DNA of 64,000 nucleotides from Chloroflexota bacterium (GCA_016865855.1 VGNX01000004.1:1-64000); one strand, 5' to 3'. Counted from the stretch's first letter, positions 44,204 to 53,390 are shown. Notes: generated from the sequence alone by a model not told the origin. Numbers and translations are program-made.

Positions 44204-45508
44204 TTACCCTGCCTTTGAGGCTACTGACAAGCTAGAGCAGTAGAGGCAGGGGGTCAATAGAAAACCTTCGACCCACCTTGTGTCATTCCCTATTGCTTCA
44301 AGCTGTTTTAAAACCTGATACACATTGCCGGCGACCATGGTGTCTTTTACTCTGCCTGTTATTTCCCCGTTTTCTATCTTATAGCCCAGCAAAACATTGC
44401 CGCTAAAGTCCCCGTTTAGTATGTTTCCCTGCTCAGCGCCTATTAGTAACTCTACCGCCAAACCCTCCTTTATATCTCTTACCATATCCCAGAAGGAAGC
44501 ATCACCTTTACCTATAACCAAGGAGCTTGGCGAAGGTGTCGGCAAACCACCATGGCGGCTGCCATTTCCGGTGCTTTGTGTATTAGCCAGGGCTGCTGTC
44601 TGCAAATCGTAGATGAAATGTGACACCACCCCTTGGTCAACAAGCGGTATTCGCTGGCTTGGCACACCCTCATCGTCGCAAGGATAACTGGCTACCTGGT
44701 AGGGTAAGGTAGCATCATCCCACAAGGAGAAATTTTTGTCAAAAACTTGCTCTCCCAGTTTGTCCTTTAGTGGTGAAGCTCTGTCAAAAACCAATTTACC
44801 ATTGAAAGCTGACACTAAGGGGGCGATCAGGGAGCTAGCTACGCCATGTGGTGTAAAAATCACCGGCATTGACTTGGTTGATATACTGACATTTCTCTTG
44901 GCTAGCTCTAGCTGCTTGATTACCTCTTCAGCTATCGGTCTGAAATCAAGAATTGGGTGACACGAACTATGGCTATCACCAACGAAGAGCATATCCTCGT
45001 CCTTAATAAGGACACCTTCAAAGCTCAGACTGAAGAAGCTCTTGTTGTAGCTGGTCTCGCCACCTTCGGAGTTGATGATATGGACTGAAGCAATTCCTCT
45101 AGTTATTGATGATTCGCATAGAATGTCTGAAGTATGTTGTTTTATTGTGGCGATAATTTGTTCTCCGAGCTCGACCATATCATCGATAGTTACCGCGCCT
45201 ATCTGTAAATCAAAGGTATCTATCTTGGGATAAGCCTTTGGGTTGGGAAAGTTGAATTTGGCAGGCATGCCAAATTGACATGTCTCCACTGCCATTTCAA
45301 CCAGCGTCCTTGACTCGATAAAGCCACTAGCCTGAGCGAAGCCGACCTTTCCGCCTTTGATGAGTCTTAGAGCAGTCCTGGTACTTTCCTTGTCCTGGAT
45401 TTGCTTTAGCCGATTAGCTTCGAAATGAATAGGAGTCACTTTAGTGGAGATTTGAAACACCTCAGCCTGTTCAGCTACTTTTTTGGCCTGTGACAGAATG
45501 TCTTCCAT
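44204..45508 (-). CDS. pmbA: TldE/PmbA-type subunit
   Basis: A 434-residue TldD/PmbA-family protein without the metal-binding HExxxH motif, as expected for the inactive TldE partner. HFEANRLKQIQDKEST, GGKVGFAQASGF and INSEGGETSYNKSFFSLSFEGVLI near the middle are characteristic. In E. coli and archaea TldD and TldE form a heterodimeric protease that finishes peptide antibiotic maturation and degrades unfolded peptides. It follows tldD with its start on the last base of that gene. Confidence 0.88.
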   Translation of the reverse strand: MEDILSQAKKVAEQAEVFQISTKVTPIHFEANRLKQIQDKESTRTALRLIKGGKVGFAQASGFIESRTLVEMAVETCQFGMPAKFNFPNPKAYPKIDTFDLQIGAVTIDDMVELGEQIIATIKQHTSDILCESSITRGIASVHIINSEGGETSYNKSFFSLSFEGVLIKDEDMLFVGDSHSSCHPILDFRPIAEEVIKQLELAKRNVSISTKSMPVIFTPHGVASSLIAPLVSAFNGKLVFDRASPLKDKLGEQVFDKNFSLWDDATLPYQVASYPCDDEGVPSQRIPLVDQGVVSHFIYDLQTAALANTQSTGNGSRHGGLPTPSPSSLVIGKGDASFWDMVRDIKEGLAVELLIGAEQGNILNGDFSGNVLLGYKIENGEITGRVKDTMVAGNVYQVLKQLEAIGNDTRWVEGFLLTPCLYCSSLSVASKAG

Positions 45509-46866
45509 TAACTACCCCCGACCAGACAACGGCGGATTCTTATGTGAGGGCTGCCATTGGAAACAGGTAAAGGTGACTGTTCGCGTTTGCCGCAGCCACC
45601 ACCCTGATTCATCTGCAGGTCATTGCCGATGGCATCTATGTTGCCCAGAGTGACGAAGATATTGCCGCTGAGCATTACCGGGTGAAGTAACTCTGCTATC
45701 TTGCCATTGCGAATCATATAAGCTTCGGCGGCAGAGAAAGTAAACATCTCCAGGCTGGTTGTACCTCCGTACCAGTCCTTGGCATAGATACCTTCTTTGA
45801 TGTCGCTGATAATATCTTCAAAAGGTAGTGTTCCGAGTTCAATATAGGTATTGGTCATTCTGACTATCGGTGGGAAAAGATAGTTAATTGCCCGGGCATT
45901 GCCCGTGGTTTTTTCTCCCATTTTGGCAGCCGTTTCTCGGGAGTGGAGCCTACCTTCGAGGATACCTTCTCTGATGAGATATGTCTTTGTTGCTAGGATG
46001 CCTTCATCGTCGTATTTATAGCTGCCCCGCAGTCCGGGAACAGCAGCACCATCAACAATATTTAGGTGCTTGTCGCCAAATTTTCGGCCAAGGACCATGA
46101 TGTCTTGTAGTCGCTTGTTTTCGTAGACGTGGTCTGCCTCGGACAAATGTCCGAAGGCTTCGTGGGCGAATACGCCAGCCAGAACGGGATCCAGGACTAC
46201 AGTATATTCGCCTCCCTTGGCCTGAGGTGCTGAAAGAAGCCTTATTGCCCGCCGTGCCATTTGCTTTACCTGCTCTTGCAATCCCTCTATAGCTGAAAAA
46301 TCGCCCTGGCTTCCTAAACTCAGACCAATCTGCTGGACTTGACCGTCTTCTGACGCTATAGCTGCTAGACGCAGGCTGATGTCTATTTTCGTTTGTTCTA
46401 TATAAGTGCCTTCAGAGTTGGCAAAGGTTATCTTCCTCTGGCTGTCATTATAGCCGATATTCGATGTTTGAATCTTAGGTGTGCTCAAGATGATGTCGTT
46501 ATACTCATCAAACAATTGCTTTTTCAAGGCCAGCGGAACAGTCATCGGATTCTTCTCTGTTTCGGCAGTTACCACGTTGATTACTGGCTCTGATTGACTG
46601 AACTTGCTAGTTTCCTTGCCGACAAGCCTTGCTTGGTTTATGGCTAACTCTACCTTGTCTCGTAGCTTGTTGACATTATTGAAGCTGACAAAGCCCCAGA
46701 CGCCTTTGACGAGAGCCCGCACGTTCCCCCCTAGGCTGGATGTTCTGCCTATCTCCTCTAACCTATTGCTGCGGTAAATAATACGCGTTGCCTTGCTTTC
46801 CTCAAGCCGAATCTCAACATAATCGGCTTTATGCCCCTTCAAAGAATTAGCAATCTCGTCCTGCAT
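45508..46866 (-). CDS. tldD: TldD metalloprotease subunit
   Basis: A 452-residue protein from ATG 46866, chosen because GAGGG lies seven bases upstream; the frame extends about 20 codons further. The zinc motif HEAFGH is at 235-240. The nearby AGVFAHEAFGHLSEADHV and LRGSYKYDDEGI segments and the C-terminal TSLEMFTFSAAEAYMIRNGK match TldD. Catalytic partner of PmbA/TldE. No ribosomally made peptide precursor is recognised nearby, so general peptide degradation is the likely use. Confidence 0.9.
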   Translation of the reverse strand: MQDEIANSLKGHKADYVEIRLEESKATRIIYRSNRLEEIGRTSSLGGNVRALVKGVWGFVSFNNVNKLRDKVELAINQARLVGKETSKFSQSEPVINVVTAETEKNPMTVPLALKKQLFDEYNDIILSTPKIQTSNIGYNDSQRKITFANSEGTYIEQTKIDISLRLAAIASEDGQVQQIGLSLGSQGDFSAIEGLQEQVKQMARRAIRLLSAPQAKGGEYTVVLDPVLAGVFAHEAFGHLSEADHVYENKRLQDIMVLGRKFGDKHLNIVDGAAVPGLRGSYKYDDEGILATKTYLIREGILEGRLHSRETAAKMGEKTTGNARAINYLFPPIVRMTNTYIELGTLPFEDIISDIKEGIYAKDWYGGTTSLEMFTFSAAEAYMIRNGKIAELLHPVMLSGNIFVTLGNIDAIGNDLQMNQGGGCGKREQSPLPVSNGSPHIRIRRCLVGGS

Positions 46867-46986
46867 CTTGTTGCCCTCTAGAGCCCATGTATTGTAGCCT
46901 GTGGCTGCGGCCAAAGGCAAGCGAAGCAATTCAATCTTGGTAAGATGGTGAAGTTCAACTTAAGAGATTGTTTACGAATGGTAAGC

Positions 46987-47081
46987 TGTCATTCTGAGGG
47001 AGCAAGGCGACCGAAGAATCTAGCTCAGGCCGAACTCTGTGAAGCAGAGGGCCTAGATTCTTCGCTTCGCTCAGAATGACA
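46987..47081. repeat. Family-B palindromic repeat
   Basis: TGTCATTCTGAGGGAG, GAAGAATCTAG, a 10-bp inner hairpin (CTCTG...CAGAG), CTAGATTCTTCG and CTCAGAATGACA: a single clean 95-bp element with both arms. The rest of the gap to the SWIM gene has nothing recognisable. Confidence 0.85.
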
Positions 47082-47159
47082 TTCAGGTCCTTACTAGACA
47101 TTTTCAGCGTAATAGACTTTTTCGAAGTCCAGATATATACTTATTGCGGAGGTATTTAG

Positions 47160-47426
47160 ATGCAGTCCAGTCTCATTGGAAAGGTTGAGAAGGCCAAGCG
47201 CTATGCCCAAGAACCCGACCGTGTTACCCTTTCAGAATTCTCCGCAGATTTTCGCGGTGAGCATAACAGCTATACTGTAACTTATAAATGTAATAAATGG
47301 CACTGCACCTGTCATTTCTTCTCTCAATGGGAGACTTGCAGCCATACAATGGCATTACAGCGGCTTTTCGCAGGAGTATTACCTAAGGAGGCAGTTGCTC
47401 CTCCTGCTGCTGACCTCACCGGCTGA
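47160..47426 (+). CDS. Small SWIM zinc-finger protein
   Basis: An 88-residue protein with GCGGAGG upstream of ATG. YTVTYKCNKWHCTCHFFSQWETCSHTMALQRL (about 38-69) is a complete SWIM motif (C-x-C-xn-C-x-H). SWIM domains bind DNA or protein in SWI2/SNF2 ATPases and transposases, but here the motif stands alone with only short flanks. Its 3' end overlaps the convergent folC by 11 bp. Role unknown. Confidence 0.82.
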   Translation: MQSSLIGKVEKAKRYAQEPDRVTLSEFSADFRGEHNSYTVTYKCNKWHCTCHFFSQWETCSHTMALQRLFAGVLPKEAVAPPAADLTG

Positions 47427-48756
47427 CATCTGCCGCCATTGCCCTAGTGACGTAATCTATTGCCTCAGCTACAACAAAGAGGGAACCTGTAATCAGGATA
47501 AGGTCTGTCTTTTGAGCTACAGCCAGAGCCTGAGATAAAGCCTTAGAAACATTTTCAATTATATCTACTTTAATGTCCAGCTTGGCAAACTCCTCGACCA
47601 GTACCGATATAGAGGCTGCCCTGGGATGAGAAGAGCTGGTAACGATAACGGTGTCAGCGAGAGATTTGAGTTCTCGTGCCATCCCGAGAATATCTTTATC
47701 GCACGAGGTGCCAAAGATAACAAAGCACTTATCAAAGTGGAAGAGATTCTTTATAGCTTCTACCAATTTTCTCATTGAATAAGCATTGTGAGCTCCATCA
47801 ACGACCACCATCGGCTCACGGCTCAAAATCTGAAGCCTGCCCGGCCAGCTTACTTGGCTGAATCCCTGGGCCATGTTTTTGGCTGAGATCTTTGCTCCTA
47901 GGCAAACTAAGGCTTCTAAAGCGGCTAAAGCTGTAGCTGCGTTCTCCAGTTGATGGTCTCCGAGCAGAGGAATGGCCAAGTGGTAATTTCCGGTTTTGCC
48001 TTGAACTGTCAAGGCTTGTAGATGTAAGTCCCCACCTGTTTTTTGCCAAGTGATGTCTTTGCCGGCTTGAATTAATCTTGCGCCTTGTTGTTGGCAGACC
48101 TGCCTAATTACTTTAGCCGCTTCGTCAACTTGTGGAGAACTGACTACAATGCATCCGGGCTTAATTATGCCCGCCTTCTCGGCAGCTATCTTGGCAACGG
48201 TGTCACCCAGAATCTCGGTGTGGTCGAGGCTAATTGAGGTAATGACGCAGACGTCAGCTTTGGCTACATTGGTGGCATCGAGCCTGCCCCCCAAGCCTAC
48301 CTCAAGCACCTGGAAATCCACCTGGCTGTTTTTAAAATAAGCAAAGACGATGGCTGTCAATATCTCGAATGTGGTCAGTTCACCATAGGCAGCTTCCTTG
48401 TTTACTTTTTCAACAATTGGCTTGAGTTCTGTTACCAAAGCAGCAAAATTAGCCTCGGAAATCATAGTGCTGTTAATTCTGATGCGTTCTCTCAAACTAT
48501 GGAGGTGGGGTGAGGTGAATAGCCCTGTCTTGTAGCCGGCGGCGATGAGCACTTGAGAAATCATGGCTGCGGAGCTTCCCTTGCCCTTGGTGCCGGCTAT
48601 GTGTACTGTCCTTGTTCCGAGATGGGGGTTGCCTAACGGCTGCAGCAGCCTTTCCATCCGCCTTAAGTCATAATTAGCCGATGTGTAAGCAATGCCCGGG
48701 ATTTTCTCGTAGTCAGTGAAACTTAAGATGTAGTCTTCAGCCTGGCGATAGTTCAT
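47416..48756 (-). CDS. folC: Folylpolyglutamate / dihydrofolate synthase
   Basis: About 446 residues from ATG 48756. The Mur-ligase-type P-loop is HIAGTKGKGSSAAM. TGLFTSPHLHSLRERIRIN is the folate-binding loop, LEVGLGGRLDATN the second domain signature, and VVDGAHNAYS the glutamate-ligase domain. It adds glutamate to dihydropteroate and/or folates, so together with pabABC at 18-20 kb it supports an intact folate pathway. A TATAAT box lies ten bases before the ATG, with no ribosome site between, suggesting a leaderless mRNA. Confidence 0.93.
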   Translation of the reverse strand: MNYRQAEDYILSFTDYEKIPGIAYTSANYDLRRMERLLQPLGNPHLGTRTVHIAGTKGKGSSAAMISQVLIAAGYKTGLFTSPHLHSLRERIRINSTMISEANFAALVTELKPIVEKVNKEAAYGELTTFEILTAIVFAYFKNSQVDFQVLEVGLGGRLDATNVAKADVCVITSISLDHTEILGDTVAKIAAEKAGIIKPGCIVVSSPQVDEAAKVIRQVCQQQGARLIQAGKDITWQKTGGDLHLQALTVQGKTGNYHLAIPLLGDHQLENAATALAALEALVCLGAKISAKNMAQGFSQVSWPGRLQILSREPMVVVDGAHNAYSMRKLVEAIKNLFHFDKCFVIFGTSCDKDILGMARELKSLADTVIVTSSSHPRAASISVLVEEFAKLDIKVDIIENVSKALSQALAVAQKTDLILITGSLFVVAEAIDYVTRAMAADVSR

Positions 48757-48766
48757 TTGAAGTCTT

Positions 48767-48772
48767 ATTATA
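48767..48772 (-). promoter_or_regulatory. -10 box directly upstream of folC
   Basis: Perfect minus-strand TATAAT ending ten bases before the ATG; predicted start of transcription is about three bases from the codon. Confidence 0.55.
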
Positions 48773-49012
48773 TCACCAGCCAAGTAGCAACGCGTAGTGC
48801 TAGACTTTAGCCTCGCCGAGCCCCTGCCAGTGATTCTTTAAGGTCACTCGAATTAGCCATCTTTGGCGTGTGTTAACCAAGAACAGTGAAGTGCTATTTG
48901 CTGCTGTGGCTGGTGTTCCTTAAACAAGGCGTCCGGTGCCTCCATTGCTAACTGCACAAGCCGTCAGTTAGTATGTTGTTACGTTACGAATCCTTAGGTA
49001 TGCAGCATCCAG

Positions 49013-49492
49013 TTACGACACTGCGGTGGGAGCTGATACTGAAGAGCCAGTCTTTCTTGAAAGCCGTGAAGAGGTAAGAAATAGTACACCAGAGATAAGG
49101 AAGGGTAAGGCAGGTGCCCAAAAGATGGGGCTGCTCCACCAACCCTTTCCTATATACCATGCAAAAACCCAGTAGTATAATGGACTGAGGCCTACACAAG
49201 CCCAGTATAGGGATAAGTTAAGACTTATTAGGACATAAGCTAGAATTAGCAGTAAGCCCCCAATTCTTTCTCGCCACCAAGATGTAATAAAACCACCCAC
49301 TGCGATTATAACAGGCATAATTACAAAAAGGAAATCTCCTGTGTCTAACTTGAATCCCCCATCTTGAATTAACATAATAGCAATAGCATCACCAGCTACC
49401 ATTATAAAGGAGAATGCTGTAATAACTAACCCAATTACTCGTGCTGCCCACCTTATTCCTTTCGCTATACCGTTACGGTTAGTCCGTGACAT
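49013..49492 (-). CDS. Four-TM membrane protein, unknown
   Basis: About 159 residues from ATG 49492, where GAGGA lies six bases upstream. Four hydrophobic segments lie at about 17-40, 52-72, 76-98 and 112-135. A short basic N terminus (SRTNRNGIAKGI) and an ITSWWRERIGGLLLILAYVLI pair recall small membrane proteins of unknown function in many bacteria. No catalytic residues. Stand-alone gene. Confidence 0.7.
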   Translation of the reverse strand: MSRTNRNGIAKGIRWAARVIGLVITAFSFIMVAGDAIAIMLIQDGGFKLDTGDFLFVIMPVIIAVGGFITSWWRERIGGLLLILAYVLISLNLSLYWACVGLSPLYYWVFAWYIGKGWWSSPIFWAPALPFLISGVLFLTSSRLSRKTGSSVSAPTAVS

Positions 49493-49714
49493 TGGTTTCC
49501 TCATTACAGCAAGCCACAATCCCCTTTAGACTGGCTTTTGTATATTGTAGCAGCTTGACCCTTCATCGCCAAACTCTTGTTTCCCTGTGCAACAGCAACC
49601 AATAACTATCCGTGCGGTTATTACAACTCCTAGCCTGTTAGTTTTTACATGCGTGTCAATTAACAAATAGCCAGATTGTTACTCGACTTGTTGCCTCTTG
49701 CAATGTGAAAATTT

Positions 49715-49912
49715 TCAAGCCCGCATTTTAGGGAGCGGGATATCCAGCTGCCGACATATCTTTCTGGCTAGGATAATTTCTATGTCCCGATGACGGGGGA
49801 CGGTGGCAAGATGCCCGTTCTCTGGATTTAGGAAAGCTGAATGTTTGGCGCCCTCTCGGTGGAGGATACATCCTTCTTTTCTGAGGTGATTGAGGAGGTC
49901 ACGGCGTTTCAC
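49715..49912 (-). CDS. hicA: HicA-type toxin
   Basis: A 65-residue HicA fold with a double-stranded-RNA-binding-like core and catalytic His24 in REGAKHSAFLNP, then VPRHRDIE and a helix. HicA cleaves mRNA. It is four bases downstream of the hicB-like gene, the order hicB-hicA seen in many systems. Intact length suggests a functional toxin. Confidence 0.87.
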   Translation of the reverse strand: MKRRDLLNHLRKEGCILHREGAKHSAFLNPENGHLATVPRHRDIEIILARKICRQLDIPLPKMRA

Positions 49913-49916
49913 AAGG

Positions 49917-50135
49917 TTATACCTGAACCTGAATCTTTCTCTTCAGGATTTTTCCAGCTATACCTTTGCTCCTTAGTTCATGCTGGCTTTCCAGTATAAG
50001 TTGGACCGCCTCTTTTAGATTTTCTTGGACTTCTTTGATTGTCCTTCCTTGGCTAAAAGCTCCCGGAACTGCCTCTACCCATCCAATGTACCACCTGTCA
50101 CGCTTCTCAATGGTAGCTTCAAATGTCCGTTCCAT
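49917..50135 (-). CDS. hicB: HicB-type antitoxin
   Basis: A 72-residue partial-RNase-H fold (ATIEKRDRWYIGWVEAVPGAFSQGRTIKEVQENLKEAVQLILE) typical of HicB N domains. The usual C-terminal DNA-binding part is absent, so autoregulation, if any, must use another mechanism. AAGGAGG precedes the start, and a minus-strand TATAAT lies at 50158-50163. Confidence 0.87.
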   Translation of the reverse strand: MERTFEATIEKRDRWYIGWVEAVPGAFSQGRTIKEVQENLKEAVQLILESQHELRSKGIAGKILKRKIQVQV

Positions 50136-50157
50136 CCACGACCTCCTTGTTTGTAAG

Positions 50158-50163
50158 ATTATA
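50158..50163 (-). promoter_or_regulatory. -10 box of hicBA
   Basis: TATAAT on the minus strand 22 bases before the hicB start; the -35 is poor. Confidence 0.4.
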
Positions 50164-50254
50164 TAGCGGCCAGAGATGTAAAGTCTACCTTTCCCTTGTT
50201 ACTAAAGGGCAAAGCCTCCAAATATCTCAGGTTGTAAAACGGGATTACGGCGGC

Positions 50255-50284
50255 TTGGATACCTTGACTTCTTTAAGTTATAAT
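50255..50284 (+). promoter_or_regulatory. Promoter of pyrF, very short leader
   Basis: TTGGAT, 18-bp spacer, TATAAT ending 16 bases before GTG 50301. No ribosome site lies in between. Confidence 0.6.
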
Positions 50285-50300
50285 TTGGCTTGAGTACAAC

Positions 50301-51107
50301 GTGAATTTTACCGATAAGCTTCTGGCGGCTAGACGTCGAAATAAGAGTCTGCTTTGTGTTGGGCTTGACCCAGACCCTGGGCTGATGCCCAAAGTAAGCC
50401 TTCTGGAGTTTAATAAGGCTATCGTTGATGCTACCGCCGACCTGGTATGTGCTTATAAGCCCAATCTGGCTTTCTATGAAGCGTTAGGTATCGACGGGCT
50501 TAAGCTTTTACAGAAGACAATTGAGCATATACCTGCCAATATTCCCATCATCGGCGATGGTAAGCGAGGTGATATCGGCAACACAACTAAAGCCTACGCT
50601 AAAGCCCTTTTTGTAACATTTGGCTTCGATGCCGCTACGGTCAGCCCTTACCTCGGTTTTGATTCAGTTGAACCGTTCATCGAATATAAGGATAAGGGGG
50701 TTTTTATCCTGTGCCGGACGTCTAACCCCGGGGCGGTGGATTTTCAGAACTTGGTTAACGCTCAAGGTATACCGCTATATGAGGCAGTAGCTCGGAAAGC
50801 CAAAGAGTGGAATATCCAGGGCAATATTGGTTTGGTGGTCGGGGCTACTTATCCTGATGAGTTGAAAGCTATTCGAAAGCTGTGTCCAGAGATGCCGCTT
50901 CTTATCCCGGGCATAGGGGCGCAGGGTGGTGACCTGGCTTCGGCGGTCAAATATGGGATTGACGTCCAAGGAGAAAAAGCGATTATCGCTGTCTCACGGC
51001 AAATTCTTTATGCTTCTCAAGGAAAAGACTTTGCTCAAGCTGCCCGGCATAGTGCACAAGAGCTGCGTGATAATATCAATAAATTAGTTAGCCAGATTAT
51101 CCGCTAA
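50301..51107 (+). CDS. pyrF: Orotidine 5'-phosphate decarboxylase (type 2)
   Basis: A 268-residue enzyme of the longer type-2 PyrF group. The catalytic DGKRGD (Asp86, Lys88, Asp91) is followed by IGNTTKAYA. FILCRTSNPGA and LVVGATYPDELKAIRKLCP match the phosphate-binding end, and PGIGAQGGD the last strand. It forms UMP. Start GTG, with no ribosome site; the promoter -10 ends 16 bases upstream. DUF951 follows five bases later. Confidence 0.94.
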   Translation: MNFTDKLLAARRRNKSLLCVGLDPDPGLMPKVSLLEFNKAIVDATADLVCAYKPNLAFYEALGIDGLKLLQKTIEHIPANIPIIGDGKRGDIGNTTKAYAKALFVTFGFDAATVSPYLGFDSVEPFIEYKDKGVFILCRTSNPGAVDFQNLVNAQGIPLYEAVARKAKEWNIQGNIGLVVGATYPDELKAIRKLCPEMPLLIPGIGAQGGDLASAVKYGIDVQGEKAIIAVSRQILYASQGKDFAQAARHSAQELRDNINKLVSQIIR

Positions 51108-51112
51108 GAGGT

Positions 51113-51331
51113 ATGGAAATAGAGTTCGGCGATGTGGTCCGCTTACGGAAAAAGCATCCTTGTGGGGGTGATGAATGGCAGGTGGTGAGGGTGGGGGCTG
51201 ATATTCGGATAAAGTGCCTAAAGTGCCAGAGGCAGGTTCTTCTGGAACGAGCAACCTTTGAGCGCCGAATGAAAGCCTTGGTCTCAAGAGGTCAGCCGGC
51301 AACTGAAGCCAATGCTGAGCCTGCTATCTAA
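51113..51331 (+). CDS. DUF951 small protein
   Basis: A 72-residue DUF951 protein: GDVVRLRKKHPCGGDEWQVVRVGADIRIKCLKCQRQVLL has the conserved Cys set (one Cys in PCGG, two in CLKC) likely to bind zinc. RNA or ribosome contact has been suggested for the family, but its function is not settled. It sits five bases after pyrF, so it is probably on the same mRNA. Confidence 0.85.
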   Translation: MEIEFGDVVRLRKKHPCGGDEWQVVRVGADIRIKCLKCQRQVLLERATFERRMKALVSRGQPATEANAEPAI

Positions 51332-51338
51332 AGGTTTT

Positions 51339-51367
51339 TTGTTTTTTGCATATTGTTGTGATAGAAT
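51339..51367 (+). promoter_or_regulatory. Promoter of the marR-type gene
   Basis: TTGTTT, 17-bp spacer, TAGAAT, about 105 bp upstream of the start. Confidence 0.5.
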
Positions 51368-51472
51368 CAATTTATAAGGTAAAAAATTTATTCTTGGAGA
51401 ACTAATTTACCGAGTTGGATGTTGGATCTATCGGGCGTTTAGTTAATTTTGAATTTCAAGAAGGAGGACATC

Positions 51473-51955
51473 ATGCCAGAAGTTTCAGATATAGACCGGG
51501 ACTACAACTTGTGGGTTTTGCTGCATCAGGTGAGCGACATAATATTCAACGCCAGGGAAGAGGAACTGCGGCAATATAACCTTCCAGCCACACAGGCTGA
51601 GGTTCTGTTTGTTATTAAGGCTATCGGTGATAAGGTGACCCCGGCCCAGATATCACGGATGATATTCCGACGTCCTCACTCGGTTTCTGGCATTTTAGAC
51701 AGGATGACAAAGGCCGGACTCGTGAAGAAAACCAAGGACTTGCACAGGAGGAACTTAGTAAGGGTCACCGTGACCGCGAAAGGGCAGCAAGCTTATAAAC
51801 AGGCCCTGAAAAGGAAGTCCGTTCAGAAGATAATGTCTTCCCTTTCTGAAGGCGAGCGCCAGAAACTGAAGTCCCTCTTGGAAACATTGCGGAATAAGGG
51901 TCTTAAGGAACTTGGGATTGACCCTAAGAAGCTACCATCCCCGAAGTTTGTGTGA
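51473..51955 (+). CDS. MarR-family transcriptional regulator
   Basis: 160 residues from ATG 51473, which has AAGGAGGAC upstream; a TTG at 51449 lacks that. Winged helix around TQAEVLFVIKAIGDKVTPAQISRMIFRRPHSVSGILDRMTKAGLVKKTKDLHRRNLVRVTVTAKGQQ (about 42-110), with dimer helices on both sides. The inducer is unknown. No efflux or catabolic gene is adjacent; dinB follows after a hairpin. Confidence 0.88.
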   Translation: MPEVSDIDRDYNLWVLLHQVSDIIFNAREEELRQYNLPATQAEVLFVIKAIGDKVTPAQISRMIFRRPHSVSGILDRMTKAGLVKKTKDLHRRNLVRVTVTAKGQQAYKQALKRKSVQKIMSSLSEGERQKLKSLLETLRNKGLKELGIDPKKLPSPKFV

Positions 51956-51983
51956 GACCCGAAAAACTTAGTTAGTCTGGCTT

Positions 51984-52010
51984 TGTAGTGCGAGGCTGAA
52001 GCCTCGCACT
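51984..52010 (+). terminator. Hairpin after marR, made of a family-A half repeat
   Basis: GTGCGAGGC-TGAA-GCCTCGCAC, a perfect 9-bp stem, followed by TAATCTTTT. It is derived from family A (GTAG end present) but here looks recruited as the MarR-gene terminator. Confidence 0.6.
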
Positions 52011-52033
52011 AATCTTTTACATTGAGGTTTTCC

Positions 52034-52062
52034 TTGTCAGCTTTCCGCCTCTGGTCTATAAT
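52034..52062 (+). promoter_or_regulatory. Promoter of dinB, -10 overlapping the apparent start
   Basis: TTGTCA at 52034-52039, 17-bp spacer, TATAAT at 52057-52062. The TTG at 52062 shares the last base of the -10, so the real start must be further on (GTG 52074). Confidence 0.65.
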
Positions 52063-52073
52063 TGGTGTTGAAC

Positions 52074-53291
52074 GTGAATCGTTGCATTTTGCATATTGAC
52101 CTGGATGCTTTCTTTGTTTCCGTAGAGCAAGTACTGGCTCCAGACTTGCGTAGTAAGCCGGTAGTAGTTGGCGGGCGGCCTGACCGCCGTGGTGTGGTAG
52201 CCTCAGCTTCTTACGAAGCCCGTGTTTTCGGCATTCGGGCTGGCATGCCTCTGGCCCAGGCTTATTGTCTCTGCCCTAAGGCAATTTTTCTTCAGGGTAG
52301 CTTTCCTGCCTATCGCGATGCATCGGGAAGATTTATGGAGATTCTGGCTGATTTTTCGCCTTGCTTGGAGCCAGCAGGACTGGACGAGGCTTATCTTGAT
52401 GTTACCGGCTGTGAAGCTTATGGTACCCCACGTCAGCTAGCATTGCGCATAAAGGAGCGTGTCAAGAAGGAGCTTAAGCTGATTGCTTCGGTGGGTGTGG
52501 CCAGTTGTAAAGTGGTGGCTAAGATTGCTTCTGACTTAGGTAAGCCAGATGGCCTGGTTGAAGTGGCTGCAGGACAAGAAAAGGACTTCTTAGTGCCATT
52601 GCCTGCAGCCAGCTTACCTGGCGTTGGTAAAAAAACAGAACAGGCATTGAAGGCGATAGGCATAAGTACTATCGGCCAATTGGCAACCTTGTCACCTGAA
52701 GCAATCAATAATCGTTTTGGTGCTGCTGGAGTGATGATTCATCATTATGCCAATGGCATAGATAACCGGGAAGTGGAACCGCCCGGCGAGGCTAAATCTA
52801 TTAGCCGAGAAACCACTTTTGCTGAAGATACCTTGGATCGAGCCTTTCTTCAAGCTATCCTGCGTTATCTCTGTGAGAGAGTCGGTGCTGAGCTGCGCCA
52901 AGAGAGCAAACATGCCAGAACTATAACCTTAAAATTGAGATATGCTGATTTTGAAACCATTACCCGTCGTATTAGTTCGAAAGAAGTTACAGACGCGGAT
53001 GAAGTCATCTTTGCTGGAGCAGTTAAGTTGCTTGAGCAAGCTCTGGCTAGAAAGCGGAAACTGGTGCGACTTATTGGCGTTGGAGTATCAAACTTGGTCA
53101 GTTATGGCAAGCAACTTTATTTGCTTGATTCTGGGTCGCAGCGACTGTGGCATCTAGATAAGGCTATCGACCGTATCCGCAAAAAATATGGCTTTACCGC
53201 CATTCAAACTGGACGCACCTTATTACTTAAGGACATTTTTGCTAGCCGCGAAGGTGATTACATATTGGAGACCCCATCGCTTTCCCGTTAA
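52074..53291 (+). CDS. dinB: DNA polymerase IV
   Basis: About 405 residues. Y-family signatures: CILHIDLDAFFVSVE at the N terminus (catalytic Asp pair), VVASASYEARVFGIRAGMP, LDEAYLDV (palm carboxylates), SVGVASCKVVAKIASDLGKPDG, helix-hairpin LPGVGKKTEQALKAIG, and a little-finger domain ending DRIRKKYG. The last residues (LLLKDIFASREGDYILETPSLSR) do not show a clear beta-clamp motif. I start at GTG 52074, because the promoter -10 ends at 52062; upstream TTG/GTG codons would be in or beside it. Translesion synthesis enzyme; near lexA but with no LexA box seen by me. Confidence 0.92.
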   Translation: MNRCILHIDLDAFFVSVEQVLAPDLRSKPVVVGGRPDRRGVVASASYEARVFGIRAGMPLAQAYCLCPKAIFLQGSFPAYRDASGRFMEILADFSPCLEPAGLDEAYLDVTGCEAYGTPRQLALRIKERVKKELKLIASVGVASCKVVAKIASDLGKPDGLVEVAAGQEKDFLVPLPAASLPGVGKKTEQALKAIGISTIGQLATLSPEAINNRFGAAGVMIHHYANGIDNREVEPPGEAKSISRETTFAEDTLDRAFLQAILRYLCERVGAELRQESKHARTITLKLRYADFETITRRISSKEVTDADEVIFAGAVKLLEQALARKRKLVRLIGVGVSNLVSYGKQLYLLDSGSQRLWHLDKAIDRIRKKYGFTAIQTGRTLLLKDIFASREGDYILETPSLSR

Positions 53292-53313
53292 GCTTATTTT
53301 TATCAATCCTACT

Positions 53314-53390
53314 TGTCATTGCGAGCGAAGCGAAGCAATCCCAGCGTCTCGCTCTTAGATTGCTTCAGCGCTGCGCGCTTCGCAATGACA
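53314..53390. repeat. Family-B repeat, ATTGCGAGC variant
   Basis: TGTCATTGCGAGCGAAG with GAAGCAATC, an inner inverted segment, GATTGCTTC and CGCAATGACA. This variant of the family-B palindrome is one I recall from many environmental genomes. It lies downstream of dinB. Confidence 0.85.

Noticed and set aside
48796-48845. Possible family-A repeat upstream of folC
   Set aside because: Only scattered similarity (CTTTAGCCTCG and a decayed second half); too degraded to call as a copy.
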